Shown: positions 37,128 through 48,992, counted from the stretch's first letter. The stretch: DNA of 64,000 bases from Omphiscola glabra (GCA_964017045.1 OZ024797.1:14217562-14281561), one strand, 5' to 3'. The notes: generated by a model from the letters alone, not told the origin. Made by a program: numbers and translations.

Positions 37128-37665
37128 TAGACATGTGTTTGATTAATTTGCATTTTAGGAAAACGAAAAAAAATCACTTTCAAAAAAATATTTCTTTATC
37201 TTGAATGAAGTGTTTTAGTATGCAAGAGATTTGTTTACTCCAGTTGCGTAAGTTCCAACTTCGTAATTTTACTTTAGAAAAGAATTTAAATTAGGGTTAA
37301 TCTCTTGCATTTGTCAAAATCCACACAAAATCATGGCCTGCCCTGCTTTGATCAAATTGCTGGACCGTGAGGACAGAGAATGGTACGGGGGAGTGGGGAG
37401 ATAGATAGAGATAGTGAGATGGTGATGGGAAAAGAGAGAGAAGGAGAGATAGAGAGAGAGAGAGAGAGAGAGAAAGTTATAAATATAATTGAAGTGATAT
37501 TTATCACTCAGGAATCAAAATATTTGTATATATACTGAGAGTGTGAGCCTGGAGGAGTGAAAATACGATAGAATCGGGACGATAGCTTTATATGATGCGT
37601 ATGTAACAACAATAACGACTGGGTGATGTAGAAAGTAAAACTGAATGAAAGTAAGAGAGAGCGGT

Positions 37666-37696
<31 letters not shown>

Positions 37697-38531
37697 TAGG
37701 GGGGGGAAAGAGGAAGAGAGGGCTTTAAGGAAAAATTATATAAAAAGTCAGACAAGAGATGCAACATAATTGAGTGGTCGAAGAGGGGACAGGGGAGAAA
37801 GTAAATTTGCCATCCGTGTGTAACTCTGAGAGTCCCTTGCTAACTAATGCTAAATTGATTATCGATGTTCGAGTGGGAGCTTGCTTACTTTGCGTGTAAA
37901 AGAAGACTTTAGGAGAGAGTCGGAGAGGCAATGAGATAGTAAGGGCTGGAGTAGGTGTGTGTGTGTAGGCTTTAAGTGTATGTGTGTGTGGTGTGTGTGT
38001 GTGTGGTGTGTGAGGGTATGTGTGTGTCAGTGGTGGGGCGCGGCAGAGGAAATAGCGGATGAGAAAGGAACAGCTCAATTTGATTACGTTGACAGTCAAT
38101 GCAGACGACACTAGTTCATCCGGTGATGAATGGGTCACGGGACGGCTTAGCACGAGAACTTGAAAGAAACGCATGCGAGACCTCATATGATGGAAGCAAC
38201 TGTTTGGTCTAGGAGTGCCAGGAGATGGTTGGTACGGATGGAAGATGGGTAGGGATTGGGCTGTGTGTGTTTGTGTTGTAAGGATTGTTTTGTGTCTGGT
38301 AGGGATTGGGTTATGCATGTGTGTGTGGTAGGGGCTGGGGTATGTGTTTGTGTGGTAAGGATTGGATTGCGTGTGTGTGGGACGGATTGGGCTGTGTGTC
38401 TGTGGGTAGGGATTGGGATGTGTGGATGGGTAGTTGGATCACCTGGTTCAATGCTGAGCGATTCTGGCAAATGAGACATGATTCCTTTTACCACAGTAGG
38501 AGCTGAAAAATTCACTTAACCAAGAGACATA
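37128..38531. repeat. Purine-rich and GT-rich simple sequence
   Basis: (GA)n at about 37435-37472 and 37650-37690, (GT)n at about 37955-38030, and a degenerate GGTAGGGATTGGG/TGTGTGT repeat at 38225-38430. Open frames here are by-products. No gene. Confidence 0.7.
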
Positions 38532-38908
38532 ACACAGCATCCAACACATGGATTCCAACACGGCATCCTACACACGACATCCTACACACGGCATCCTACA
38601 CACGGCATCCTACACACGGCATCCTACACACGGCATCCTACACACGGCATCCTACACACGGCATCCTACACACGGCATCCTACACACGGCATCCTACACA
38701 CGAAATCCTACACACGGCATTCTACACACGGCATCCTACACACGGCATCCTACACACGGCATCCTACACACGAAATCCTAAATACAACATCCTATATACG
38801 ACATCCAACACACGGCATTCTACACATGGCATCCTACACACGAAATCCTAAATACAACATCCTATATACGACATCCAACACAGGGCATTCTACACATGGC
38901 ATCCTACA
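38532..38908 (+). repeat. 14-bp minisatellite, ~26 copies
   Basis: CGGCATCCTACACA repeats, nearly perfect to 38770, then degenerate with a larger duplicated block (38770-38835 resembles 38836-38905). Confidence 0.95.
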
Positions 38909-39451
38909 CACCAGGTCTCGTCACACATGAGTACAATTATAAAAACTCTGAGTTATACCTATACCTGAAGATCTGAGTACTAATTACCAGCAACCACATC
39001 TCTATTGCTTAACCAAGTTCTGCATACGTCGCTACTCAATGTCTATCACTTAACTAAGTTCTGCATGTGTGTAAAACCAAATCTATATCCCTTAAATAAG
39101 CTCTGGGTGCGTGTCCGCAAATTCTCTATACCTTAACTAAGACCCAACCTAATCTATATCCCTTAAATAAGTTATGGGTGCGTGCCCACCAAATCTCTAT
39201 ACCTTAACTAAGACCCAACCTAATCTATATCCCTTAAATAAGCTATGGGTGCGTGCCCACCAAATCTATATCTCTTCACGAAGCACCAGCTAAATATATA
39301 TCTTTTAACTAATTTCTGGGTGCTTACCAACCAAATTTATATCCCTTGAATTAGCCCCAACCAAATCCATATCCTATAACTAGACCCCAACCAAATCTAT
39401 ATGCCTTAATTAAGCGCTGGGTGTGTCCTAACCAATTCTCTAGTACATGTA
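38909..39451 (+). repeat. Degenerate ~40-60-bp repeats
   Basis: Irregular recurrences of AATCTATATCCCTTAAATAA and GCTCTGGGTGCGTG up to about 39420. Confidence 0.7.
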
Positions 39452-39630
39452 CAGGGGTCACCAAACTACGGCCCGCGGGCTGGATCCGGCCCGAGGCGAG
39501 TTCCTCCGGCCTGGTACTTGAACTTGCTTGTAAGTATTGTACAGAATGATTATCCGGCCCGCGCTCGTTATTTTTTCCGTTATCCGGTCAATTCATCCGG
39601 TCTGCCGGGAAAAAGGTTTAGTGACCCCTG
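39452..39630. mobile_element. hAT-type MITE with CAGGGGTCAC ends
   Basis: Perfect 10-bp terminal inverted repeats (CAGGGGTCAC ... GTGACCCCTG), 179 bp. CTCTAGTA lies immediately after the right end and again at 39438-39445, six bases before the left end: an 8-bp target duplication with a small offset. Confidence 0.8.
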
Positions 39631-39989
39631 CTCTAGTAGCAAATCAAATCATTTATTACTACCTAATACCTGATTACAGTCCAGTAAAACACACAATGAT
39701 AGCAACGAAAGGAAACATACCAAACACACTTTAGGTAGCAGCTATTAGTTTCTCCGTGACCGCTCTATTCCGCTCTATTAAAAAGAAACAACAACTATTT
39801 TTCCGTATCCGCCTCTGATACTAGGAGACGCCGATGTAGGACCAAATTGTATGAGTGCAGACGACTTGGGTTGTACGTAAAATGTTCCCACCACATGTAA
39901 GTGAACTAATGGAATATTCATTGCATGCTTTAGGAGCGCTGGTCTTATTTTCATGATTAACTCTGAATGAGATCCAGAATAGCAGTAGA

Positions 39990-40250
39990 AATAAATGTAA
40001 GTGGCCATTCAAACGAGCATTTCTGTGTTTCGTTTCAGGCCCCGCACTCAGTAACAAGACCCGAGAGAAACTCCATCTGTCGAGCTAAGCCATATAATAT
40101 TTTCCTCACATAGGGCTCTCCCACCGCCCTGGCCTTCCCCGGAACCTCTAGTAAGGGCCATTCGGTCAACACATGCCGCTGTGTTTCCTGGACCAGGCTG
40201 CAATCCTTTTTATTATCTAACCCGCAGAAGTAAGTACGGATGGGGCAGTG
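39990..40250 (-). mobile_element. LINE ORF2 C-terminal relic
   Basis: A minus-strand frame reads YFCGLDNKKDCSLVQETQRH then RKILYGLARQMEFL, resembling the cysteine-containing tail of LINE ORF2 proteins (QETxRHxL...LYG motif). No intact element remains. Confidence 0.45.
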
Positions 40251-40358
40251 CTATGCGCGCATCTGCGTCACTAGTAACTCAACTGTAGGGTCACAAGTAC
40301 TTGATTATGTCATTATGTTATGTTGGAAACGCAAACCAGGTCTAGTGTAAAAGTGCAC

Positions 40359-40686
40359 GGCTCCTTGAATCATTACGTCTTCTGTTTTACAACAGCTTTT
40401 GGCTCCTTGAATCACTACGTCTTCAATTTACAACAGCTTTTGACTCCTTGAATCACTACGTCTTCAATTTACAACCGCGTTTGGCTCCTTGAATCATTAC
40501 GTCTTCTGTTTTACAACAGCTTTTGGCTCCTTGAATCACTACGTCTTCAATTTACAACAGCTTTTGACTCCTTGAATCACTACGTCTTCAATTTACAACC
40601 GCGTTTGGCTCCTTGAATCACTACGTCTTCAATTTACAACAGCTTTTGGCTCCTTGAATCACTACGTCTTATTTACAACAGCTTTT
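40359..40686 (+). repeat. ~41-bp minisatellite, 8 copies
   Basis: GGCTCCTTGAATCACTACGT-based units in three subtypes that recur as a block (higher-order order repeated twice). Confidence 0.9.
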
Positions 40687-42209
40687 CGCGATATTTGTTA
40701 GTCAGTTACAACATTTTTCATAACTTACATCATTCTTTACTGGTCTCAGAATATGATTCATTATACACACTTACGTGGAACATTCATCTCCAACTACTGT
40801 AAATGTTCTAGTCTAGTTACAATGAGTATCCCTCTCCAATAGCCTCATATAAAGTGAATGATTCTTAAATGGGTACAATGTCTAATCCTGTCCACTATTT
40901 CGCAGAGAATATTTGATGTTACACAGCTAAGTGGCGCGCGGACTGAGTTCAGTAAATGTTTAGAATTCTTTCTCTCTTTGGCGTTTCCATCTCGAGGATT
41001 TAACGCTAGTAATAATATTGAAGATATAGTGGAGATCTCTGTCAATGTTGACATTTGGAAAGTTCCGTATCGATTTCCTGAGAATATCTCATGGATGCAC
41101 GGTTACGTCTAGGAAATTTTGCCCATAGGTCTTGTTCACATCATGGCAACTCATACTGTCTAGGAATTACTTTTTTTTTTAAAGTTATAGCTTGTCTGTT
41201 GACATCATCGAAAAAATCAATAACTGAATCAAGTTTTTTAAATTTTTATTTAAAATTGACATACAAGTATTGATTTAAGAATTTTTATATACAATGTCAA
41301 TTAGCGATCTAAGACAATTAGTTTACCTATGCTGTATTGATCTATGAATATTGAGATACAGATATTGACATGAGGTCTTCTTTATCCGACTTTTTTGTAT
41401 CAGAATTTGAATTAGGAGAAACAATCCACTGAAATATTTAAATACTAACTGGGGCAATGCAACCAAGTTGTGAGTGTCAAATGCGGGAAGGGGTGCATAA
41501 TCTTTAATAATCATCCCAGGTGGCGCTCCATATATCATCCAATGCTTAGTTGTATTGACTTCATTTCCCTTTCTTTTAGGCAGCTGTTAATGAGCGGTGT
41601 GTAACGAATGTGCGCATTTGGTGCGTTCGACGGGGGGGAAGCAGCGAATGAGAGAGCATAACAGTGTACAACTAGAGCAGGGCGGACAAGGTCCACTCGG
41701 AAATCATTATTATATAGATAGGCCTGATTAATGCATACCGTATGTGTATTTCTATATGTACGTGTATGGAGAGTCGTCTCGTGTCTTTTGGAAGGCTGCA
41801 CCTATTGGTACACGGGTACCAGAATTGAGAGGTTGGGATTAAAAAAACGATTTACAATATCATTGTTGGGTTTGTAAGACCAAATGAGGTATCAAAATGA
41901 AAGGTAATTGAATGGACTATACGTTTGTAAACTAAAATAAACTACTACAAATGACATCCGAATAGCATTAGTCAAAATGGACCAGGACACGCAACGCCGC
42001 CCTTCGCACCCGGGTACCATTAGGCTCAATGCCCCCTCCCCCTCACCCTTTGACTGTCTGCCGCATGTCTGTTTCGGCTCTCATGCATTCAAAGTTCATT
42101 TGGCTAGAAAAACTTTCCCCGTCACAACTTTGTACCCCTTAACTATCCGAGGCCCCTGCGGCCGCGGATGTTGCAGGGCTGACGCGATGGCTCTGTGTGT
42201 GTCATGAAA
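40687..42209. other. Intergenic, no gene recognised
   Basis: Several 60-90-codon frames overlap on both strands (such as 40858-41112) without family resemblance. Positions 42123-42195 share sequence with 52563-52635. Confidence 0.4.
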
Positions 42210-42302
42210 GTAACCCCACCCCTCTTAACCCCACCCCTCTTAACCCCACCCCTCTTAACCCCACTCCTCTTAACCCCACCCCTCTTAACCCCACCCCTCT
42301 TT
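42210..42302 (+). repeat. 15-bp minisatellite, 6 copies
   Basis: TTAACCCCACCCCTC repeats with one CACTCC variant. Confidence 0.95.
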
Positions 42303-44450
42303 TAGTTTTAGTTTTTGATCCGCCAGTGAAGTTTGTTTGATACGTATTTGATTGTATTTTTCGGGAGAAACGAGTAATTATCTCGAGGATTGCTCCCAGA
42401 TGGCAGAAACTCTTGCTACGCCTCTGCCCTACAAATGCTAATATAGCAATTTATATTTATTATATACATCAAGGCCACATAAACATATTTACGAATAAAT
42501 CCTACCCGATTACTTATGCTCCGGATATACACATAATAATATGTCTATCACAATATACCTGCATTGGTTGGTGTTTAAAATTGCGGAAAAGTATTTTCCC
42601 ATAAGGAACTCCGAATTTTCACATACTATTTTCCCCCATAATACTGACAGATGAAGCTTTAAACGCGTCATCAGTTATTCTCCATCATGCGTATACAACT
42701 GCACACACACATCGAGAAAGCACGGCAGCAGAGCATGTTGTAAAAAATGTTATTGTTTCTCTGAAAAGACGCTAATTTACGTCTATTTAATTATCCATTC
42801 GCTGATCAACTAAACCCTGGGGGGCGGAAACAAAGCCCCTGCTCATTACACTCAATAAAACCGAGTCTGCGTCCTGGTCATACCGAGTGCGCCTGGATAT
42901 CGATCAAATAATTATTTCCAATACTCGTAATTAGATTTAAGTTCAGTTGATCTCTCCCCTGTTATAGATTTATTAGACTGCGCTCTTCTTAATATTGATG
43001 TTTTTTGTTTTTTAAGTCAATGTACAAGGAGTTGATGAAAGATGTTTCTTTTAGACTGGTCCGTTCACTAAGTGATTTTTTTAAAAACTATAACGCATGC
43101 ATAATATCGAAATATGTTCATGACACTGAACGAGTTTGCTTGTCTGAAGAATTTTGAGTCATGTTTTCAGTAACCGCTGTGCTAATCGTACCAATGGCGT
43201 TTATGCAAGACTTTGTAAGTGGGTTTTTTTTTTTGGTTTTTTTTGCTGTGGTGTAATAAGGGGGTGTTGTAAGAAGGGGGGTGTAAGAAGGAGGTGGTGT
43301 AAGAAGGGGGTGGTGTAAGAAGGGGGTGGTGTAGGAATGGGTGGTGTAGGAAGAGGTTGTGGAGGAAGAGGGGTGGAGGTGGCGCGGTCCACCCCTGGGG
43401 GCACGTTTGTTCTTTATACTGACGGGCGACATTTTCGGTCCATTGAAGGGGTGTTGTTCTTTTTTTTTAAGAATTGGCGGCAAAAATCTTAGACCCCCAT
43501 CGGGTGATACTAGCCCTGGGTACGCCACCGCTTTTTTGAGCCAAAGATTTCAAGGCACTTGCAAGGGACAGTCATGTGATTATTCCCTGCGGTGCCTTTT
43601 GGTATCAACCCTTTCTTACTGTAGATTGTTAGGGTTTTCTTATGTTTAACACCGTAACATTTGTGTAGATGGACTACCTCAAAATTTCTATAAGATTCTT
43701 TTCTTATTTCTAGTATTTTACATATCTCCAAAATACAAAATACTTTTTTTGTGTCCGTTAAGATGTTTTTTGTCACTCACTTCCTGTAATCTTGGTTTTA
43801 GAAAATCCAACTTTCAGCAATAACACATGGCGAGCACTTAAGTTTGTTTAACTTTTTTTCTATTTCTCGTCATATTTTCATTGGTCGTGTCTGCTGAGGA
43901 AGGCTCATAGCCGAAACGTTCCTCTCTTATTGTCCTGTCTTTCGATTCAAGCTTCCACATACCTTGTACCACTATTTCATTCACACAGTTTGAACGCAGT
44001 CCTTCATTTATGATCTTCTATAATATTCTAGTCAGAACACATTCATATCAATTATTTCAGTCGTTCTCAACCATGGAAATTGTCTGTCGGTCCGCGGAGC
44101 AGTTAATTTCACCAAAAGACCGGGACCGAAAAAAAAGTTTTAGGTGTTCATTGCTTATTTGAATGAAATATTGATATATTTTAACCTTCATTCGTTTCCG
44201 ATTATTTTAACATAACTGTATAGCAATATTCTAATACAGTGATTAGCGTGCATGTAAAGTCCTACACAGTTGTTAACATTTCTACACTAGCTGTGTGCAA
44301 AAAAATATTTCCTTTTTAAGCTGGCATATGGCTTTACAAAATTAGAAAGCATTTGATATTCACTTCTTTGCTAATTTTAAATTGTGTGTTTATATCTTAA
44401 TTATAATTCCAGCATAGCTTACACCACATCAGAGATGAACACCTTTGAAT
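42303..44450. other. Intergenic with transposon debris
   Basis: G-rich GTGTAAGAAGGGGGTG repeats (43255-43375), a Penelope-type tail (43888-43975) and a hAT-like end at about 44060 (TTCTCAACC then GGTCCGCGG). No gene recognised. Confidence 0.5.
43882..43975 (+). mobile_element. Penelope-like tail with candidate hammerhead motif
   Basis: CTGAGGA, then a GGCT/AGCC stem, then GAAACGTTC fits a hammerhead core (CUGANGA - stem II - GAAA) with one unpaired A before stem II. It parallels the motif in the Penelope fragment at 32762. Stem I and III pairing were not demonstrated. Confidence 0.4.
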
Positions 44451-46145
44451 TCATATTAAGTCTTCCTCTTGGTTCAGTCCAAGCTGCACATTAAAAAATT
44501 GAGAGACTTTCCTCACCATGGACTGCCTCCTCCTCTGCACATCCTTCTCAATCCTCTCTCTGTCCTCCTGGCTCATGATCATCCTCTCGGGGTCGGCGAG
44601 TGCACAGCGGCGTATACGCAGCCTGTCTGACGATGTCGAATCACTCCTTGACGATATGGAACTACGGGCCTTCGAGTGACGCCTTTCCTCCCCCGCTTTC
44701 GTGTTTAGTGCACTCTCCGACCCGCCGTGGTGCATGTCGGTGCCAATGATATTTCCCCATTCATTGCGCGTCGGCTTCCGCGATCGACCTCTCTCCAGCT
44801 GTTTTATCATTTGATCCAGATCAACGGTGAAGTCGTCCTCGTCGTCCAGGTCGATTTTATCTTTCCTCCCGTGAAACTTGGAGTCACTGACGAAGCCGAA
44901 AAAGGAGGCCCCGTACCGCATACCTGGAAGTGCGACGTCGCTGACGCTCCTCCTCATGGGTCGCCGCCTCCGGGGTTTGTCGGTGTTTGGAAGGTACGAT
45001 ATTTGGTTCCGACTGCTTTGACTTTGCGTCGAACACGGAGTTGGTCTATGTGGTGAGCGAGACGGGATAACACCACCGGCAGGAATATTCTCCGGAAACA
45101 GGTCCTTTGCCTCGTCCGTCGCATCCGATGAATCGCATTCAGAGCGACTTCTTACCGTGAGTAACAAGCCCGCGTCACATACGTCACTGACGACACTCAG
45201 TGATCCGTCTTTGTCTTCGCCTTGGTGAGTTTTTGAAATATCATTGTCTGTGGTTATAACCTCATGGGGACAGCAAACCGTGAATAAGCGATCCTCGAAA
45301 TTAGTGTTCTCACAATTCTCTTTGTCACCATTCATTTTATTGACACTCAATTTTGTTATCTGTCTTAGATTTTCACACACGACGCTTGGGAATCTTTCCT
45401 CTCCGACGTTCGATGACCACGTCTCATTTGTAACTTGGAAAGTTGAACAATCCCTTGTCGCACTGCTTATGTCGTGAGTTCTGAGCGCACCGGGTTTGCA
45501 CATTTCCTTGATGTCACGTTCACTGTTAAATTTGCACGGTAGTTGCGCACCTATCCCCCTGTGCAGATGTTCTTGCGTAACGTTAAGTTCGCGAGTCGTC
45601 CGGCCATCATCACCAATGACTTCAAATTTCTCGTTTTTAGCCTTTTCTACAGCGTTTTTGTCCAGCAATTTTATACTGGCGTTTGACGTCCCGCTGTCTA
45701 ATCGGCAATGACCTTCGGCAGATTTGCGTAGTTCACTTAAGACGGGATCTGAATGTAAATGACTTCTACGCTGTTTCGCTTCGTTGGCTTTGAGGTTCTG
45801 ACTTGAGCCTCGTTTTTCTGAACTTTCACTTTTCTTCGGCCCAGTATCCGGTTTCGGGTGCTCACCGATTCTGCTAGTAATGAAAAGATCATACGGTAAA
45901 TTCTGCGACGTTGTACGCTTGGGCGTCGTTATGTGAATAATTTCGCTAGGGGTCTTTAAGTGAAGCTTGTCAGTTTCTTTAGTGCTCGGAGTCGTGATGT
46001 GAACAGCATCGTCCGTGAAGTGGCCGGACGGTTTGTCTATCGAGACGGGCGGCGCAATTTGAATCACTTCAGCCTGAGCGGGAATCCCCGGAAAATGTCT
46101 TATGCGGTTATCAGGTCTCGGTTTGACGAATCGAATGTCTGCCAT
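44451..46145 (-). CDS. Uncharacterised Ser/Arg-rich protein, 564 residues
   Basis: One open frame runs uninterrupted for 564 codons in complex, non-repetitive sequence, which is strong evidence of coding in this AT-rich genome. An in-frame TAA lies 7 codons upstream of ATG 46145, supporting this start. I do not recognise the family. The N-terminus carries three related short motifs (VIQIAPP, VHITTP, IIHITTP) spread over the first ~75 residues. The middle is acidic and polar. The C-terminal third is Arg/Ser rich, with basophilic-kinase-type sites (RRSVS in RRRRPMRRSVSDVALPGMRY; RRRQS in VQRRRQSMVRKVS), an acidic DLDDEDDF patch, and a charged, probably helical EDRERIEKDVQRRR segment before an FFNVQLGL tail. 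No signal peptide or membrane segment is seen, so it is probably cytoplasmic or nuclear. It may be a scaffold or cytoskeletal regulator, but that is only a guess. Confidence 0.75.
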   Translation of the reverse strand: MADIRFVKPRPDNRIRHFPGIPAQAEVIQIAPPVSIDKPSGHFTDDAVHITTPSTKETDKLHLKTPSEIIHITTPKRTTSQNLPYDLFITSRIGEHPKPDTGPKKSESSEKRGSSQNLKANEAKQRRSHLHSDPVLSELRKSAEGHCRLDSGTSNASIKLLDKNAVEKAKNEKFEVIGDDGRTTRELNVTQEHLHRGIGAQLPCKFNSERDIKEMCKPGALRTHDISSATRDCSTFQVTNETWSSNVGEERFPSVVCENLRQITKLSVNKMNGDKENCENTNFEDRLFTVCCPHEVITTDNDISKTHQGEDKDGSLSVVSDVCDAGLLLTVRSRSECDSSDATDEAKDLFPENIPAGGVIPSRSPHRPTPCSTQSQSSRNQISYLPNTDKPRRRRPMRRSVSDVALPGMRYGASFFGFVSDSKFHGRKDKIDLDDEDDFTVDLDQMIKQLERGRSRKPTRNEWGNIIGTDMHHGGSESALNTKAGEERRHSKARSSISSRSDSTSSDRLRIRRCALADPERMIMSQEDRERIEKDVQRRRQSMVRKVSQFFNVQLGLNQEEDLI

Positions 46146-46271
46146 CGGTTCTAGGACTTGTGTTTATTTTATTTTCTTGTCTTCATTGATCGATTTTGAT
46201 CCAATGTCTGCACGAGAGCTAAAAAAGCAAAATAAATGTGTATATTTTAAAAAGGGTAAATAAAAAAAGGA

Positions 46272-46505
46272 TTGGAGAGAGAGAGAGAGAGAGAGTGTGT
46301 ATGTAGAGGGAGAGAGAAAGAGAGAGAGAGAGTGTATGTAGAGGGAAAGAGAGAGAGAGTCAGAGAGAGAGAGAGAGTATGTAGAGGGAGAGGGAAAGAG
46401 AGAGAGAGTCAGAGAGAGAGAGAGAGAGAGAGAGAGTGTATGTAGAGGGAGAGAGAAAGAGAGAGAGAGAGAGGAAGGGAGATAGAGGGAGAGAGAGAGA
46501 AAGTT
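46272..46505 (+). repeat. (GA)n-rich simple repeat
   Basis: GAGAGAGAGA tracts broken by four GTGTATGTAGAGGGA-like interruptions, so also a ~60-bp compound repeat. Confidence 0.95.
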
Positions 46506-46876
46506 TGAAAGAAAAAATCATGTTGCATTTTACAATTCCGGTGAGTTGATAATACTTTTTGTTGAGAGTTGGCAGCTTAAAGCATTTCTGACGAGACGCG
46601 TGATCGAACCTCTTTGACAGCAGTCGTCTGTTTAAGTGTAACATACAATATAAGGGATGTTATGTGTGAATAGATACACAGCTTATTTCAATAACAATCT
46701 TGTTCATTTAACACAGATAGTTATGACAGGGGTATCGATAAACATGTATTAGGCGAAGGGTATCAATAAATGTGTGTTTATTAATGGCAAACACGGAAAT
46801 CAAACGACACAATTTTGTTACCTTCTAGTACAAATACAGGATATTGCCCCGGGGATGAGGCGGCGGTCTGATGAAC

Positions 46877-47549
46877 AGGAAATTTATATGGTATACAGAT
46901 AACCTTCTTAGACAGGAAATTTATATTGTATACAGATAGCCTTCTTAGACAGGAAATTGTTATTGTATACAGATAGCCTTCTTAGACAGGAAATTTATAT
47001 TGTATACAGATAGCCTTCTTAGACAGGAAATTTATATTGTATACAGATAGCCTTCTTAGACAGGAAATTTATATTGTATACAGATAGCCTTCTTAGACAG
47101 GAAATTTATATTGTATACAGATAGCCTTCTTAGGCAGGAAATTTATATTGTATACAGATAGCCTTCTTAGACAGGAAGTTTATATTGTATACAGATAGCC
47201 TTCTTAGACAGGAAATTTATATTGCATACAGATAGCCTTCTTAGATAGGAAATTTATATTGTATACAGATAGCCTTCTTAGACAGGAAATTTATATTGTA
47301 TACAGATAGCCTTCTTAGACAGGAAATTTATATTGTATAGAGATAGCCTTCTTAGACAGGAAATTTTTTATTGTATACAGATAGCCTTCTTAGACAGGAA
47401 ATTTATATTGTATACAGATAGCCTTCTTAGACAGGAAATTTTTTATTGTATACAGATAGCCTTCTTAGACAGGAAATTTATATTGTATACAGATAGCCTT
47501 CTTAGACAGGAAATTTATATTGTATACAGATAGCCTTCTTAGACAGGAA
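46877..47549 (+). repeat. 37-bp minisatellite, ~18 copies
   Basis: GTATACAGATAGCCTTCTTA-based units, highly homogeneous. Confidence 0.97.
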
Positions 47550-47654
47550 CATTTCATCGACTGTTTTATAATGTTACGGGGGTTGCACTGGCCAGACGCG
47601 TTCGCGCGAAACGTTTGTTAACATGTTTGCGTTCGAAGCACCGCTTCCTAACTC

Positions 47655-47760
47655 AGGGGTCGGCAACCTATGGCACGCGTGTCAGAAAGGGCACCAGTGT
47701 CAGAAAATGAACACATGCCAGAAGGGGCACGCCGGGGTAATCGCAATGGCATGTATAAAC
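47655..47760 (+). mobile_element. hAT-like 5' end fragment
   Basis: CAGGGGTCGGCAACCTATGG is a typical hAT terminus, followed by GGCACGCGTGTC-type subterminal repeats. The matching right end was not found. Confidence 0.5.
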
Positions 47761-48151
47761 CTATTTTAAAAAATAAATAATAATAATTGCCTCTAAAAGT
47801 TTGCCTTTTACTGAAGAGTAGTAGCTTGTTAGCACGCTGAATGAAAGCAGACTTGGGCACTATATTGCCCACAGGTTGTTTAAATGATCTAAATATGTGG
47901 CTATCGTTAGTCAAACATAACTTTTATATTTATGCCTTGAAAATGTCAACCAAAGTAAACCAAAATATTTGGATGCATTTTAAATGTATTTTTAATTTTA
48001 AAAAAAAATATTTTTTGATGCATACTACATTGTAATATTAGTTACGAAAATATGAGATTATTTTTTTTAATTCTTAAATTTATTCGTTTTAATAAATAAC
48101 GATATAATGCAGAATCGATATGATTAATATTACTCTTCATTGATTTCTTAC

Positions 48152-48361
48152 CCTGTAAAGCAGATTCGATTCTTTCAATATCCCATCCTCCTCCATTGCT
48201 TTAAAGACTATAAGATTACTCTGGCGACCAGACTTGTACAATGCACCCACGTCTACTGACATCGGCCAGTCTCGGTGGGCTCTGCTGGCCTTTGAAATAT
48301 TGACCAAAAAAAAATTAAATGGAAAACTTGTCTTTCTGGCGGTGAAAGCAGGAAAGAACAT
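48152..48361 (-). other. Possible 5'-UTR exon of the 44451-46145 gene
   Basis: On the minus strand this stretch ends in a strong donor (ACAGG then GTAAGAA, intron from 48151). A matching acceptor (TTTTGCTTTTTTAG) ends at 46219, giving exon 2 from 46218 with 73 bases of 5'-UTR before ATG 46145. The open frame in this stretch would terminate in exon 2 at a TGA before the main ATG, so it would act as an upstream ORF. The upstream limit is unknown; 48361 is only the ORF edge. Confidence 0.35.
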
Positions 48362-48784
48362 AGTGACGTCAGAGCTAGGGTGTCATCCAGGCGAGCTATA
48401 GATATGGCTTGGTGAAACCTCGCCTCTCCGCTCTCAACCCTCCACTCATTGAAGACTTACAGCAGCTGTTCCAAGCGCGGTACAGGGGTCGCGGTGCCGT
48501 AATCGGACTCGTATACTCGGAGTCGTTTACTCGGAGTCGAAACTGTCACATTTTCTGAGATAGAGCTTTATTTATGGCTTTGAAAGGCGTGTCCTTCTTT
48601 CGTTTTTTTAAATCTTCATTCGACGTCCATTGATTGAGAAGACTTGAGAATTTTTGTGTTTTCTAAGTTTCTGAGAAAGGTGAGTTTGTGGAGCGATTAC
48701 TGGGATTACGTCATCTTATACTCCAGCTTTAACGGACTCGCCCTTAATAATACCTTCACTAAACACTTTTTGTGCTCCTAGACC
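48362..48784. other. Intergenic, no gene recognised
   Basis: If the exon at 48152 is real, this would hold the promoter of the minus-strand gene; no motif is assigned. Confidence 0.4.
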
Positions 48785-48992
48785 TGAATCTTGCAGGGCA
48801 CAACTAGAAGAGGAAGAAGAAGAGGAAGACAGAGAAAAAGATGGGAAGATAACATCAAAGAATGGACGGGATTACAACTAGGTGATGCTATGCATAGGGC
48901 AGGAGACCGAGAGAAATTGAGAAGAATATTTTTTATGTTATCTGTGGCGCCCCAGCGGTCGAAAGACTACGGGACATGATGATGATGATGAG
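48785..48992 (+). mobile_element. RTE-like LINE 3' end
   Basis: RRGRRRGRQRKRWEDNIKEW and the VAPQRSKDYGT stop region match the usual ORF2 C-terminus of RTE-type LINEs, directly followed by an (ATG)n tail. Strongly 5'-truncated. Confidence 0.85.

Larger units (their letters stand above)
46219..48151 (-). other. Possible first intron of the 44451-46145 gene
   Basis: The interval is bounded by consensus minus-strand GT (48151) and AG (46219). It holds a GA-rich simple repeat, the 37-bp minisatellite and a hAT-like fragment. It stands or falls with the proposed 5' exon. Confidence 0.35.

Noticed and set aside
40858..41112. 84-codon frame in unique sequence
   Set aside because: An overlapping minus frame of similar length and no family match; not supported as coding.
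43118..43528. 136-codon minus frame with Pro/Thr/Ser-rich repeats
   Set aside because: Driven by the GTGTAAGAAGGGGG-type repeat and MITE-like sequence.
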